64,000 bases of DNA from Myrmaecium sp. VS I D KN 1 (lineage: Eukaryota; Ascomycota; Dothideomycetes; Valsariales; Valsariaceae): positions 372,001 through 436,000 of the forward strand of contig JADQAV010000020.1 of the NCBI GenBank assembly GCA_019775845.1, given 5' to 3'. The notes beneath the pieces were generated by a model. The model made no database searches and was not told the origin of the DNA. It saw only the letters and a list, made by a program, of their open reading frames with translations. Each line of letters starts with the position of its first letter. Within the stretch, counting starts at the first letter, position 1. The position numbers and the translations under genes were made by a program. This document shows, one piece after another, positions 21,470 through 31,646 of the stretch.

Positions 21470-22686
21470 ATGTTTCGAGCAGCAAACTTCCATCGCCTTA
21501 AACTCCTCGGAGTGCTAGGCCTACTGATTTATGTCCTCGTCGACCTACATGCGCAGCAGAAGACGGCTGGAGCGATTTTGCCTCGAGGCTACCAAAATAG
21601 TGGCACTGACTTCAACAACACAGCAACTACCGAAGTTTCTTCCGCTGTCGTCTTCAGAGATGTCGCTGCCAACTTTGAAGCTGCTTCTTCGCACATGGGG
21701 CGCCTGGACGAGAAAGATGGTGAGGGCGAGACTTTGACTGCAGGCGCCGACATTAAACGCACTTCGGCGAACTTAAGGAACCTCGGCTGCCAAGGCGGTC
21801 AACTGCTCGACTTGATCGCGGCGGACGCTGCAACAGCCTCCAAGAAGCTCGGTATGTCGGGACCTGGTGATAGCCAGAGCAACTGGACGACCGATGACCC
21901 GCCTAAGCTGGGCTGGAGCTATGTGGAAACCCGCGAATACGCGTGGGAGGAGCCATCGCAGCTACAGATGCTGCAGAAGGCGGTGCCGCTTTCAATGGAT
22001 CGCACGGACAACTTCTTCTACCGGATGGCGCAGAACGTGGCCTTTGTGGATGGCGGGAGTAAATTCCAGGTGAGCGATTGATGTGTTTGTGTGGACCGTA
22101 AACAAAGAGGGAAAGAAAGACAGAAAGACAGAGAGTGCAAGAAACTAATGAGAGAATTGTGTAGCCGACGTACGCGGAGTACAGCATGGTCTTCAACATT
22201 GGCCAAGGGGCCCTCTACGTCCTGGACATGATAAGCCCACAGGCAGCCGCGTCACATCTGAAGATGAAGAACTACACGCGACTGGGACGGTTCTCGGACC
22301 TGGCGTACATCGTGTACGCAAAGCTGATTGCGGAGAGCACGTCGAAGGCGAAGTTCACGGATTTAAAGTACCTCGTGCACGTCCAGGTCACCAACGAAGC
22401 CACGCTGGAGGTCATGAAGTCCGTGACGGGAATCGCTCATGAGAATGGGTTCAAGGCGTGGCCGGGCGATGCGTTCGCGATGGAGGAGCCGGAAGGGAAG
22501 GCGCTGTTGGCGTCACCGAACGGACGGTCGGCCGCATGGATTATGATAAATCATAAGGAGAGCTTCGGCAATAGGACGGTGAGCAAGGCGGTGGTCTTCT
22601 CAGACGACAGCCGCACTGGCAATCCTTGCTTGGCCTTCATCTTCGGCAACCCGAACGAGACGAATCAGAAGGGTGACGGCCAGTAG
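21470..22686 (+). CDS. hypothetical type II membrane or secreted protein
   Basis: Two exons (21,470-22,069 and 22,165-22,686) around a 95-bp intron encode 373 residues. The N terminus MFRAANFHRLKLLGVLGLLIYVLVD is a basic stretch followed by one hydrophobic segment, a signal-anchor or signal peptide. The C-terminal two thirds look globular: TYAEYSMVFNIGQGALYVLD, LKYLVHVQVTNEATLEV and SPNGRSAAWIMINHKESFG. Several potential N-glycosylation sites (NNT, NWT, NYT, NRT) fit a lumenal or extracellular location. The layout reminds me of an uncharacterised fungal family with MVFNIG and WPG segments, but I cannot name it. Tandem placement behind the P450 does not by itself link their functions. Confidence 0.8.
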
Positions 22687-24026
22687 CACATTGGCGAAGA
22701 CGGCATGGATGACCGAGGGACGAACGGAGAATCGATCATGACAGATCAGTGTCTTGTAACTCACTCGCGCATGGGCGAACCGGTCGATCGAAGCCAAAGG
22801 TTGCCTACTAGATTGACAGTTCGGTTACAAGTGGAGAATGGAGACGGGAGATGCATTTGAAGTCCTCGTGATTCGGTACACAGGGGGACGAGGAACACCC
22901 TCAGTATGTACATTAGTTGCTCGGTACTAAGAATGGAAACATTTTCTTCGAGTGCAAGCCCGTCGATCAGGGCGCGTGGGGACGATGGAGATATAAGTGA
23001 CTGAATGAAAGGGAGGATGAGAGTGAGATTGGGATTGACGACGACATGAGATCCTGTACTGTGGGACCTACAGTACCGAAGTACAGTATGTATACTAGTA
23101 CCTGGTATGACTAGGGTACTTAGTACTGTACGATTGGCAGGTCCGCATGCCCCGTCTGCGAAGAAGTGGCAGGTGCGAATGTCAGAGGAAGCTGCAGGTG
23201 GTTGAAAGGCAGGAAAGGAGGGTGAAAGAAGTTACTACAATAGGTACAATAGTACGGAGTATGTAGTAGCTATTGTAGAGGTGGACACCGGGTCAGGGGG
23301 GGAGTGGGCACAGCAGTGGAGGTTGGTGTGTTTGTTGTGGGCCCCGTCCCGGTGGGGGGTGCGTCGTTAGGTGGGTCCCACTTGAGCCCGGCACAGCGGG
23401 GGGGTGGTTGGGTGGGGACCTAGGGCTCGTGCCTGGGGTGGCGTGCGGATCTTTATCTTCCGCGTCCAGGGCTTTCCAGGCCGGACGAGCCGGTCGCCAG
23501 GGGCAGCTGGAGGCCACAGGGAGGCCACAGGGAGGCCACAGGTACCAGCCAGACGCGGTGTTGGCCCCGGGGTGTCCAGCCAACGCCCGTACCTGAAGGA
23601 CTAGCTGGACCCGGTTAGGGTACTCTGTAGGTACGATATACGCGCCAAAGAGCCAAAGAGCCAGCCAGAGTCAGGGAGGGAGAAAGGCAAGCAGGCTCCC
23701 TTATCAGGCGGTTCCTACATAGGTACTATGTACATACAGTAAGTATTACTACTTTAGTCGTATTTTTGTAAACCACTTCAGGGAGTGAGTGTGCGAATCA
23801 AGGCCGCCGCGCAGGTCGTGAGCTGGGATGATATCAGCGCTGGAGCGTGCTCTGGCCTCTTGACATCAGTGATCGACTCGGGACTCCACCACCGCAGGAG
23901 AGAGAGAGAGCCTTGACGCGTTGCTGGCGTGTTTCATCCGCAGCGGACGTAGCGCAAAAGCCTCTCCAGCCCTTCCCATCCCCCCCGGTGCCCCCTCCCC
24001 ATTCCTCCCCCCAGCCTTTGACCCTT

Positions 24027-24050
24027 CAGCCAGCCAGCCAGCCAGCCAGC
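24027..24050. repeat. (CAGC)6 microsatellite
   Basis: Six exact tandem copies of CAGC in the promoter region of the PIR-like gene. Confidence 0.9.
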
Positions 24051-24156
24051 CAAAAGCTGTTGCTGGCTGTTGCTTGTTGCTGTGCTGCCGCGTCCCCCAT
24101 CTCCACCAGGTCGCACCCGCCGTGCCACCGCGTCCGCTCCACAGTTGTGCCTTCCC

Positions 24157-24204
24157 CCCGTGCCCGTGCCCGTGCCCGTGCCCGTGCCCGTGCCCGTGCC
24201 CGTG
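24157..24204. repeat. (CCCGTG)8 hexanucleotide microsatellite
   Basis: Eight exact tandem copies of CCCGTG, about 380 bases upstream of the PIR-like gene start. Length variation between strains is likely. Confidence 0.95.
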
Positions 24205-24586
24205 CCCCCTCCCCCCTTCTTCCTCACCTTCTTGAACTAGTCAACCGCTCTAAAAACCTTGCTCCGATCCTTTTTTTAATTCATCACCACGGCACCTCCC
24301 AGTTTCCCTCCCAACCCCTTCCAACTTTCTTTTCTCGACTCCACACTCGCTGTCGTCGTCGCCGTCGCCGTCGTCGCTGTCGTCGTCACCTCGCAAAATC
24401 TCATATTCGGGTCGCATATATCTATCTTCCCGGCCTCGCTCGGTCAAGCATCGCCTTCGTTACATGTCCTTTGGCTAGCCATCACCGACTGCCTTACTAT
24501 CCATCCCACCCATCTCCTCCATCCCTCTTCCATCTCGCTCACCACCGATCCCTCCCTGTCAATTCCCATCTTTTCCACCACACATC

Positions 24587-25506
24587 ATGAAGACCTTCGC
24601 ACTCCTGTCCGCCTTCGCGGCCACCGCCCTCGCCCAGGCGGTCTCTCAGGGCATCGCCCCCACGGCCACCGCCCCTGCTGGCTGCGAACCCACCTACACC
24701 GGCAGCTTCACCCTCGACGTCGTCAAGATGTCCGGGAGCAGCAAGCGTGAGGAGAAGCGGAGCGATGCTCTCGTCTGCACCCTGCATGACGGTATCCTCA
24801 CCGACTCCCTGGGCCGCACGGGTTCCATCGTCGCGAACCATCAGTGAGTGGACCCCGAAGAACCACACCGCCCCATTCCGGCATACTGATCTTTTATCCT
24901 CCCAGATTCCAATTCGATGGTCCTCCCCAGGCGGGCGCCATCTACACCGGTGGCTTCAGTGTCTGCAGCAACGGCTCTCTCGCCCTTGGCGGATCTGCCG
25001 TTTGGTATCAGTGCTTGAGCGGCAGCTTCTACAACCTTTACGACGAGAACGTTGCCGCCCAGTGCACTCCCATCCTCATCGTCGCCGAGCAGTATTCCAC
25101 CGCCACTACCACAAACTCTCCCGTAGCGGAAGCAACGGTTAGTTCGAGCACCTCAGAAACACAACAGAGCAGCACCTCTGCCACCACCACCCCTTCCCCC
25201 TCACAGTCGGAGATCAAGACGCTCACGTCTTCGACCTCTGCAACAGGCGTAACAGGTTTCGGCTACAACTCTACCCTGACTGCGTTCGCAGCTGCGACGG
25301 GGACGGGAACTGGGATTGTGATCGCTACCGGGTCACCCTCTCTGATTGGCACCAAGGTGCTTACCTCTTCATTGGCGGTCGCTGCCGCAAATGCTACCGG
25401 CTCTGCTGCAGCCGATAGCATGAAGGCATCTGCGGCGGCTCCCAACAACATTCCAGTCGGCGCTGCGGCCCTTGCTCTTCTCGGCTTCGCTGGATTGTTT
25501 CTTTAG
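24587..25506 (+). CDS. PIR-like cell-wall protein with GPI-type C terminus
   Basis: Two exons (24,587-24,843 and 24,906-25,506) give 285 residues. A signal peptide ([16 protein letters not shown]) is followed by a KREEKR stretch resembling a Kex2-type site near residues 53-58. Residues 62-140 match the conserved PIR domain: [32 protein letters not shown], then cysteines 106, 122 and 139 in [30 protein letters not shown] proteins are covalently bound to beta-1,3-glucan in the wall. In yeast PIR proteins this domain is the C terminus; here it is followed by about 130 Ser/Thr/Ala-rich residues and a hydrophobic end ([17 protein letters not shown]) typical of GPI anchoring. No N-terminal PIR repeats are present. 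Phases across the 62-bp intron fit. Confidence 0.88.
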
Positions 25507-26205
25507 ATAGACCTTTCCTTCTTGTCCCACTTTTCTTGTATAATGATAATGACTTTGCGCTGTGACGAAAAGCAGTGACTTTTTTTCCCTACCCTTTCCT
25601 CAACTTCCTCAATCGTTTCTCCATGTCGTATCAAGTGCATCTCCGGAAGTTGCTATGTGACAATCGATTTCAACAGCACGTTCGTATCGACGCGTTTGTC
25701 AGCTTTCTCCGAGGCTTTTTCTTCTTATCTCGAAGAGACTGTACGGTCTGCGTTCCGCGCCCAAGAAAAGTCTCTTTCTCACATGTCGGTACATCTGCCT
25801 TCTTACGAGTCATGTTACTGGACGTTCCCACGTTGTGAAACTCATCGATGCATGTACTGCTGACTCTACCATAGCTACTGCGATGAACGCTTGCTTGTTG
25901 GTCGGTCACTGATCTTCGACTCGGCATCTTTGAAGAATGCTGGAGACTGAGATTAACTTGTTTTCCGGGGGTTCTGGAATATGGGCACTTCCCGTTCGCG
26001 TGGGAGCGGTCTAACATGATATCTATGTCCGAGTCACTGGAGTTCTTGCAAATGATTGGCTTTCACAGTTTGGATCTCAAGAATTTTTTGACGATGGACT
26101 GGCTTTGAATACTTGTTATAAGCATTTTCTCACTGCGTCTTCTCTCGCATCTTCCCCTTCAGAACATCTCCCTTCACACAGTGTCCAACAACCAATGCAA
26201 CAGCC
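25507..26205. other. intergenic, no gene supported
   Basis: This holds the 3' UTR of the cell-wall gene and the promoter of the next gene. Overlapping frames of up to 115 codons look spurious. Confidence 0.5.
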
Positions 26206-27954
26206 ATGCGTTTCCCACACCACGCACTCTCGGTGTCTGTTCACCGTTTCTTACCACGCTCGTCGTCGCCGCACGACGAAAGCAATCACACCATCAGTGA
26301 CCCGACTGGCAACGATCCTGGCAACCTCACGACCCCTGCACAGACACCCTCAACGCCGTCCTCCATCACCCCGATACCTTGCGCCGAATACGCGCGTCGT
26401 CCTCGAAGCTTGTGCGAGCGGACGCGCGAACAGGAATGCTCCATCTCGGCGGTTGCCGGCGAGTTTCTGCGCGTAGAAGTGGACGTTCTCAACGGCTTCA
26501 AGTACCACCAAGCGGCTGGGCTGCGGATCGAGTTCCTGGTCGACGGCGAGGTCGCCATGTGGGCTTTCGTGCCGGAGGTCCCGAAGGAGATGCTGCCTGT
26601 ATGCGTTGCGATGCTGGATCGGACGCGGGTCTGGTGTGCTGCCGAGCGGAGCTGGAAAGTTGGCGGCTTCAGAGTGGGTGGCTTGAGACCAGGTGCGTCG
26701 TCATTCAGTTGATATGGGGGACGCGCGAGCGGTGCAGGTTGTTTCTTCTGGTGTCGCTAACAATTTATGCCTTCTAACACAGATGCGAGGATCCGTTGGA
26801 CGGGAGAACAGTCGGTCCACATGGAGCGGATGACGGGAGTCATCGAGATCAGGATCTCCAGAGTCAGAAGTGCAAAGTCAAAGGTGAAGCAGTTTATGGC
26901 AGAACCGCCAGAGCACTCTGAGGAGTTCAGCAGCATCGTACCAAATGCGAGCGCCGTCGTTCCAAGAGACCTCTGGGATCAAGGTGTGAGACAACATGTG
27001 GAGGTGGTGCCTACGACGCACGACCTCCGGCCGCAGGCTACGGAGAAATGGGAGACCCAACCATTTTCGGGGAAGGATGGGCAGCCGTGGGTGTTTCGGT
27101 TTCTGCTGCGAGTCGAGACGCCCGCCGCTCCGTCGTTCGGCGCGCTCATGCCTCCTCCTACCCCCGCGCCTCTTCTTGGCCACGTTGGATCAAGTGCGAG
27201 GCACGTCGCCCCGCTCCCCAGGATCCCGAATCGGAATTCGAAGGGATACAAAGTGTGGGGAACTGTGTCGTGGATGACGCCATGGCTACAAGACCTGAAT
27301 ACGGGACGAGGTGTCCGGTCGGAGAGGGCGAATTGCGGCAGTGGCTATCTGAATGAGGAGGTTCAGAGCGAAGTGATGGAACGGCATGAAGTAACTTTCC
27401 AGGCGTCGATCGACACACCACATCTCATGCACGACAAGCTCGGGAGGACGTTTTTCGAGGACGGCGGTTCCACGTCCCTGTCCGGGTTCACAACCGCGGA
27501 AGGAGACCAGGCGCGCGCAGCGGATTCATTTTTCGACGACCCGAGCGAGCTCGATATCGAATATGATGAGGTGGTGGTTCGACCGCTCATCGGGCCAGTC
27601 GTTGTTTCCTCTTCGTCTTCGTCGTCTGTTGGTACTGCTTCGTCCCGCCGTGGCAGGTCAAGTAGGGTGGGAAAACGCCCGGCGGACGGAAACGCTGTTC
27701 GCCGGGCAACGAGAGAGCATGCAGCGGCAGGGTTCTGGACTGGAATCGCTGCGACGGTGAGAGGCGAGGGATCGCCCTCCCCGCCCGCGAAGACGCACTC
27801 GACGCAGGATGTCGACAGGCGATCGATGGACAGCAAGCCCGTCGAGGGCATGGTGACCCGATCGAGGAGGCGAGCGGCCCGGGCTGATGGGGACGGCGAC
27901 ACCGGTGGTCGGGAAAGGAAGAAGATGAATGTGACCGCCGGCGGGCCAGGGTGA
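26206..27954 (+). CDS. hypothetical protein, globular N terminus and basic disordered C terminus
   Basis: Exons 26,206-26,692 and 26,783-27,954 join in phase around a 90-bp intron with a ctaacac branch/acceptor; total 552 residues. After a Ser/Pro-rich N terminus, residues about 85-200 look like a beta-rich domain (AGEFLRVEVDVLNGFK, GLRIEFLVDGEVAMW, MTGVIEIRISRVRSAKSK). That pattern recalls fungal DUF7918-type proteins with a GxIEVRV strand, but the match is only by eye. The last 150 residues are Ser-, Arg- and Lys-rich with several basic clusters (RRGRSSRVGKRP, RSRRRAARADG), suggesting a nuclear protein. The start at 26,206 is the first ATG of the frame and could be further in. Function unknown. 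Confidence 0.7.
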
Positions 27955-28564
27955 TAACTGCTGCGAGAGCCTATGTCTACCACGCAATTGCTTAGTTGGA
28001 TACGGGGTGCGGGCGATCTTTTATCATCGGTCTCTCACGCGCTTGTACGGCCTCACTGACTACTACTTTGTTGGTTGGGGGAACAACTCCAAGGTTTCCT
28101 TTCTCCTATATCATGTTTTCCCATTCCCTTTCACTTCTTTGGTTTTGCTCTTCTCCTTTCTCTTCCAACCCCGCTTGCTTAGCGCGGTTTTCATTTGCTA
28201 AAGAGAGGTGTTCCTCCTGTCATGAGCGATCAATGGGAGAGGAAACAATGCGTGTTCTAGGTGTTATATACATGGGGGACGAGGGTATCGACATTAGGTC
28301 TCTCTTGAACAGTGTTACAGTTGCAAGATCGACAGACGACGCACGGCAAACATGTCTCCCATGGCAGAGAAGACGTGGGTCTCTCAGGGATATCTTTTTG
28401 AACTGAATTCCCTCTTCTCTCCGTCCTTCCGAGCCATCGCGCTCGAAGCCATCTCGAAGCCATCATGTTCAACGCCCACTCACCGTGCTGCTCATCCATT
28501 CATCCATTCATCCGATCTCTCATCGATACCAGCACATCCCCGCCCTCTTCTCCGCCAGATTAAC
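27955..28564. other. intergenic, convergent 3' ends
   Basis: Spacer between converging genes. It would also hold any extra 3' exon of Cwf23 if the gtaagt at its end is used as a donor. A CATTCATC short repeat lies at about 28,495-28,512. Confidence 0.5.
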
Positions 28565-29932
28565 TCAACTTACCAACCCCGCTGGCGCCCGCGCCTCCGT
28601 GCCCTCCTCCGCCGCCTCCCGCCGCCGAATTTCCTCCTCCATCCGCCGGCGCTCGACCTCGCGCTGACGGGCCTTGAGCCGGGCCATGGTGGCCTCCTGT
28701 TGACTGAGTGCGTTACCGCCACCGCCCGGGCTCCCCGGACCGGCACCGCCGGCCGTCGCGGGCCGGACTTTGGCCGCGGCGGGAGAGAAGCTGAACGCGG
28801 GTTTCTTAACGTCGGCGAGGCTGTGGGAGCTACCCGGTCGACTGGTGCTACTATTGCTGGAGGCGGCGGACCCGGAGAGGCCCGGGAAGGGGCGAAAAGG
28901 AGGTGGCGGCGGTTTTGAGGGGGTGGACGGCGTGGCAGTAGTGCCGTGCTCGTTATCGCCGGGGGAAGGTACTCGGGAGTGGTCGACTACGGGAGCGGTC
29001 ATGGCCGTGACCGCTTCGCGGTCCTTGGACGCCCATGTGACGGAGTCGAGGAAGGGGATGGCGGCGCGTGCGTCGGCGTGGGCACGGGTGGCGGAGGGAA
29101 GTGTGGCGAAGATGACGGCCGCAGTGCCCATGAGTACTTTCTCCGGTTTGCGGGTCGGGGTCAAGGTCGGGGTGGGGAGGTCGGAGGTGGATGAGGAGGA
29201 GGGAAGGTGGGACGGTCGCAGCCGCTTGTCTTTGAGGATGAAGACATTTTCGATGGCGCCGTAGCAGGAGAAGAGGGTTTTGAGGCTGTCGCTGGTGAGG
29301 GTGAGGTGCGGCCCTTCGGCTTCGCGCGGCCAACGAACCTTGAGCGTGCGATCGATTTCGGGTGTAGGGTCTGATGAGGACGGGGTGTGTGACTGCTGCT
29401 GCTGCTGCCGCTGTTGTGGTGGTGTGACCTCTATTGCCGCGCCCTCCGCGAATGCGGCGTCCACATCTTGCTGCGAGAGCTCCATCGTACGCCGCCGTTC
29501 CTTCTCCAACTGTTGCTTCCTTCGTTTGCCATCCTCGGCCAGTCGTTGGATCTCGGCCTCCTGCTCCTCGCGCTTGCGCTTCTCGCCCACCGCCCCGCGC
29601 TCTCGGGCTTCCAGCTGCTCCTTCAGCTTCCGCCGCTTCCCCTCGTACTGCTCTTCACGTTCCGCTTTGGCTCTTCGGGCGGCAAGCGCGCGGTTGTGCG
29701 CGGAGCGGGCGTCGGGGGAGAGGAGGACATCGCGGGCGACGCCGAGAAGATGGAAGCGCTCGGCGGCATGAGGGTCGTCGGGATGTTTGTCCGGGTGGTG
29801 TTGGAGGGAGGTCTTCCGGTAGGCGCGCTTAATCTCGGCCTCGGTAGCATCGTGCGCGATGCCGAGGAGGATGTAGAAGTTGTCGGTGGCGTTGGCGGCT
29901 TGCGAGAGGAGCTCGGCATCGTCGGACGGCAT
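28565..29932 (-). CDS. cwf23: J-domain and RRM splicing factor, Cwf23/DNAJC17-like
   Basis: One frame of 455 codons from ATG 29,932. Residues 17-85 are a J domain with HPD at 46-48, which stimulates Hsp70 ATPase. Residues 88-155 are a long charged coiled coil (KAEREEQYEGKRRKLKEQL). A short Gln run precedes an RRM-like domain at about 195-285 (RTLKVRWP, LFSCYGAIENVFIL). A Pro/Ser-rich linker and a final basic helix (MARLKARQREVERRRMEEEI) follow. This order is that of fission yeast Cwf23 and animal DNAJC17, which act in the nucleus with the spliceosome. The frame ends GGGTTG followed by gtaagt and an in-frame stop. As that is a consensus donor, the true C terminus may lie in a further exon; I could not choose an acceptor. 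Confidence 0.9.
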   Translation of the reverse strand: MPSDDAELLSQAANATDNFYILLGIAHDATEAEIKRAYRKTSLQHHPDKHPDDPHAAERFHLLGVARDVLLSPDARSAHNRALAARRAKAEREEQYEGKRRKLKEQLEARERGAVGEKRKREEQEAEIQRLAEDGKRRKQQLEKERRRTMELSQQDVDAAFAEGAAIEVTPPQQRQQQQQSHTPSSSDPTPEIDRTLKVRWPREAEGPHLTLTSDSLKTLFSCYGAIENVFILKDKRLRPSHLPSSSSTSDLPTPTLTPTRKPEKVLMGTAAVIFATLPSATRAHADARAAIPFLDSVTWASKDREAVTAMTAPVVDHSRVPSPGDNEHGTTATPSTPSKPPPPPFRPFPGLSGSAASSNSSTSRPGSSHSLADVKKPAFSFSPAAAKVRPATAGGAGPGSPGGGGNALSQQEATMARLKARQREVERRRMEEEIRRREAAEEGTEARAPAGLVS

Positions 29933-30134
29933 CCTGATAGTGACGGCACTAAGATGTAGATGGGACGGCGAACCTGTAGCAAGTCGCTGACTGTTCGTCT
30001 CTGACGAGATTGGTGACGCTGAGAAGGAAAGTCGCGACCTCGAACTTTTATGGTTTCTGACCGCGTTCGTTTGCCTCGGCGAACTCAGACGATCGATTAG
30101 ACCAATCAGGGTTATCGTCAGGGTCTATTCATAA

Positions 30135-30668
30135 GGGAATTGATATTCGTACATACCCCAATTACTGCGCGTACAACCTCCGATTACTAGGCGTACAACC
30201 CCCCTTCCGATTGGCCAGAAGCCCTCGCGCAGGCCCTTCCGCAGGCTTTCTCAGGCCCTCTCAGGCCCTCTCCGGCCCTCTCCGGCCCTCTCCGGCCCTC
30301 TCAGGCCCTCAGGCTGGCCATCAGGCAGACAGTCTCTCAGGCATGCAAGCCCCTATATAGGCCCTCACACAGGCTCCCTCGCAGGCCCTTACGTTGGCCT
30401 TCATGTTAGCCCTCACGCAGGGCCCCTCGCAAGCTCTGGTAGAGCCGTGTGAGCGCCTCGCAGGCCTCCCTAAAGTCCTCCTCGTAAGCCCTTAGAGCGC
30501 CCTTATACTTCTACTCAGGCCCCTTCGCAGGCGTGATGCCGGGCGCTGAGGAAATCAGTATACTGCCAGCCTATACCGCATGTTTCTGACCAATCGGAAG
30601 GGGGTTGTACGTCTAGTAATCGGAGGTTGTACGCCGAGTGATCGGGGTATGTACGAATATCAATTCCC
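30135..30668. mobile_element. non-autonomous hAT-like TIR element, 534 bp, intact ends
   Basis: The ends are inverted repeats of about 85 bp with only a handful of mismatches, starting GGGAATTGATATTCGTACAT on both strands. An exact 8-bp duplication, ATTCATAA, flanks it at 30,127-30,134 and 30,669-30,676; 8 bp is typical of hAT superfamily insertions. Inside each TIR the motif GATTACTAGGCGTACAACC and variants repeats. The interior is GC-rich, built of short AGGCCCT-type repeats, and codes for nothing, so any transposase must act in trans. Composition is normal, showing little or no RIP, unlike the elements to the right. It is probably a recent insertion. Confidence 0.88.
30251..30310. repeat. 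10-bp minisatellite inside the hAT-like element
   Basis: Six tandem 10-bp units, TCAGGCCCTC or TCCGGCCCTC, in the interior of the 534-bp element. Looser AGGCCCT repeats extend on both sides. Confidence 0.9.
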
Positions 30669-30731
30669 ATTCATAAAGGACTAAGGGTGTATCGAGAAAG
30701 GCGTAGCCCCGAAAAATAGAGATTTACTATT

Positions 30732-30895
30732 TACACCCCCTTGGCGCAGCCGGTGGTTAGCTTACGCCATGCATGTGGGCCATGTGGCTTAAGGTCCTGT
30801 TTTACGCAAATCAAAAGCTATCCCGAGGTTGTTTATCCCTTATAAGAACACGTGCATGAAGGAGCGCTATCCACCGGCTGCGCCAAGGGGGTGTA
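30732..30895. mobile_element. 164-bp MITE with A-box-like terminal repeats
   Basis: Both ends carry the inverted repeat TACACCCCCTTGGCGCAGCC, which continues GGTGG and TAGC with one mismatch (about 30 bp). If the outer TA on each side is a duplicated target, the element is 30,734-30,893 with a TA target site, as in Tc1/mariner relatives; this is inference. The 100-bp interior is non-coding. The terminal repeat contains a stretch resembling a polymerase III A box and recurs exactly at 18,360. Confidence 0.8.
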
Positions 30896-30914
30896 CAGAG
30901 GCACGTTTTACTAA

Positions 30915-31030
30915 GGGAATTACTAATTATATAACCCCTGATTACTAGGCGTACAGCCCCTGATTACTAGGTATATAACCCCCTAATTACTCTATATATA
31001 GCCCCCTTCCGCTTAGTTAATATTAGGCGG
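30915..31030. mobile_element. degenerate end of an element related to the 534-bp hAT-like element
   Basis: It begins GGGAATTACTAATTATATAA and then holds three units resembling GATTACTAGGCGTACAACC, ending in CCCCCTTCCG as the TIR of the 30,135 element does, with an extra unit. The sequence is strongly AT-shifted. The far end was not found and may lie in or beyond the assembly gap. Confidence 0.65.
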
Positions 31031-31604
31031 TAGAGGGTAATAGTATACTTTCCTATAATTAGTATTAATACCGTTAATATAAGTAATATTATTAATAGAT
31101 AATAAGGCTTATTAGTTAATTAATAAAAATACTAAACTATCCTTTTTTAAATTTAATAACTTATATAAACTCCCTTTCTCTTCTATAGTAAGTTATAGGG
31201 GGGGCTAGTACTTCTAATATCTCTATAACCTCTATTATTACTAGTTAGAAGACCTAAGTAGCTTCCTTAATAGTAATAATTTATATAGTACTAAAAGTAC
31301 CTAAGATAGCTCTCTTAGTATCTCTAGATATAATAAAGGCACTTTTTTTACTATATCTCCTTCTTTTTTTTCTCTCTCTCTCTTATAATATCTTAAAGTA
31401 TAATAGTTTATACCTAATTAATATATTAAGGCGTCCTTCTTCTATCTTTAAAGGCTTCCTTTAAAATAGTAAAAAGAGCCTATATAGATTAGAGACCTTC
31501 CGCCTGGCTTATCCCTATAATAATTATCCCTCTTATTATAAATATCCCTATTCTTTAATTATCTACTACTACTATTAAGAATACTTAACTATATCTAGCG
31601 TATA
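31031..31604. other. AT-rich RIP-altered sequence, unassigned
   Basis: Extremely AT-rich with almost no TG or CA. No open frame or recognisable element end; probably the remainder of decayed repeats. Confidence 0.5.
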
Positions 31605-31646
31605 TAGGGTAGCCTATTTAGCGCTAAATACTAACTAAACAGGGTC
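31605..31646 (+). mobile_element. left end of an E-family hAT-like element, cut by the gap
   Basis: TAGGGTAGCCTATTTAG followed by CTAAATACTAACTAAACAGG matches the left end of the element at 33,995. The sequence then runs into the run of Ns. Confidence 0.65.

Larger units (their letters stand above)
22687..24586. other. long intergenic region with GC-rich and repetitive tracts
   Basis: No gene supported. It contains GTAC-rich tracts at about 23,070-23,130, 23,235-23,280 and 23,715-23,760. A G-rich block lies at about 23,290-23,420, and three 11-bp copies of GGAGGCCACAG at about 23,510-23,542. Simple repeats at 24,027 and 24,157 and a pyrimidine-rich leader follow, ahead of the cell-wall protein gene. 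Confidence 0.55.

Noticed and set aside
23934-24227. Frames rich in Gly-Thr or Pro-Cys repeats
   Set aside because: They are produced by the CCCGTG microsatellite.
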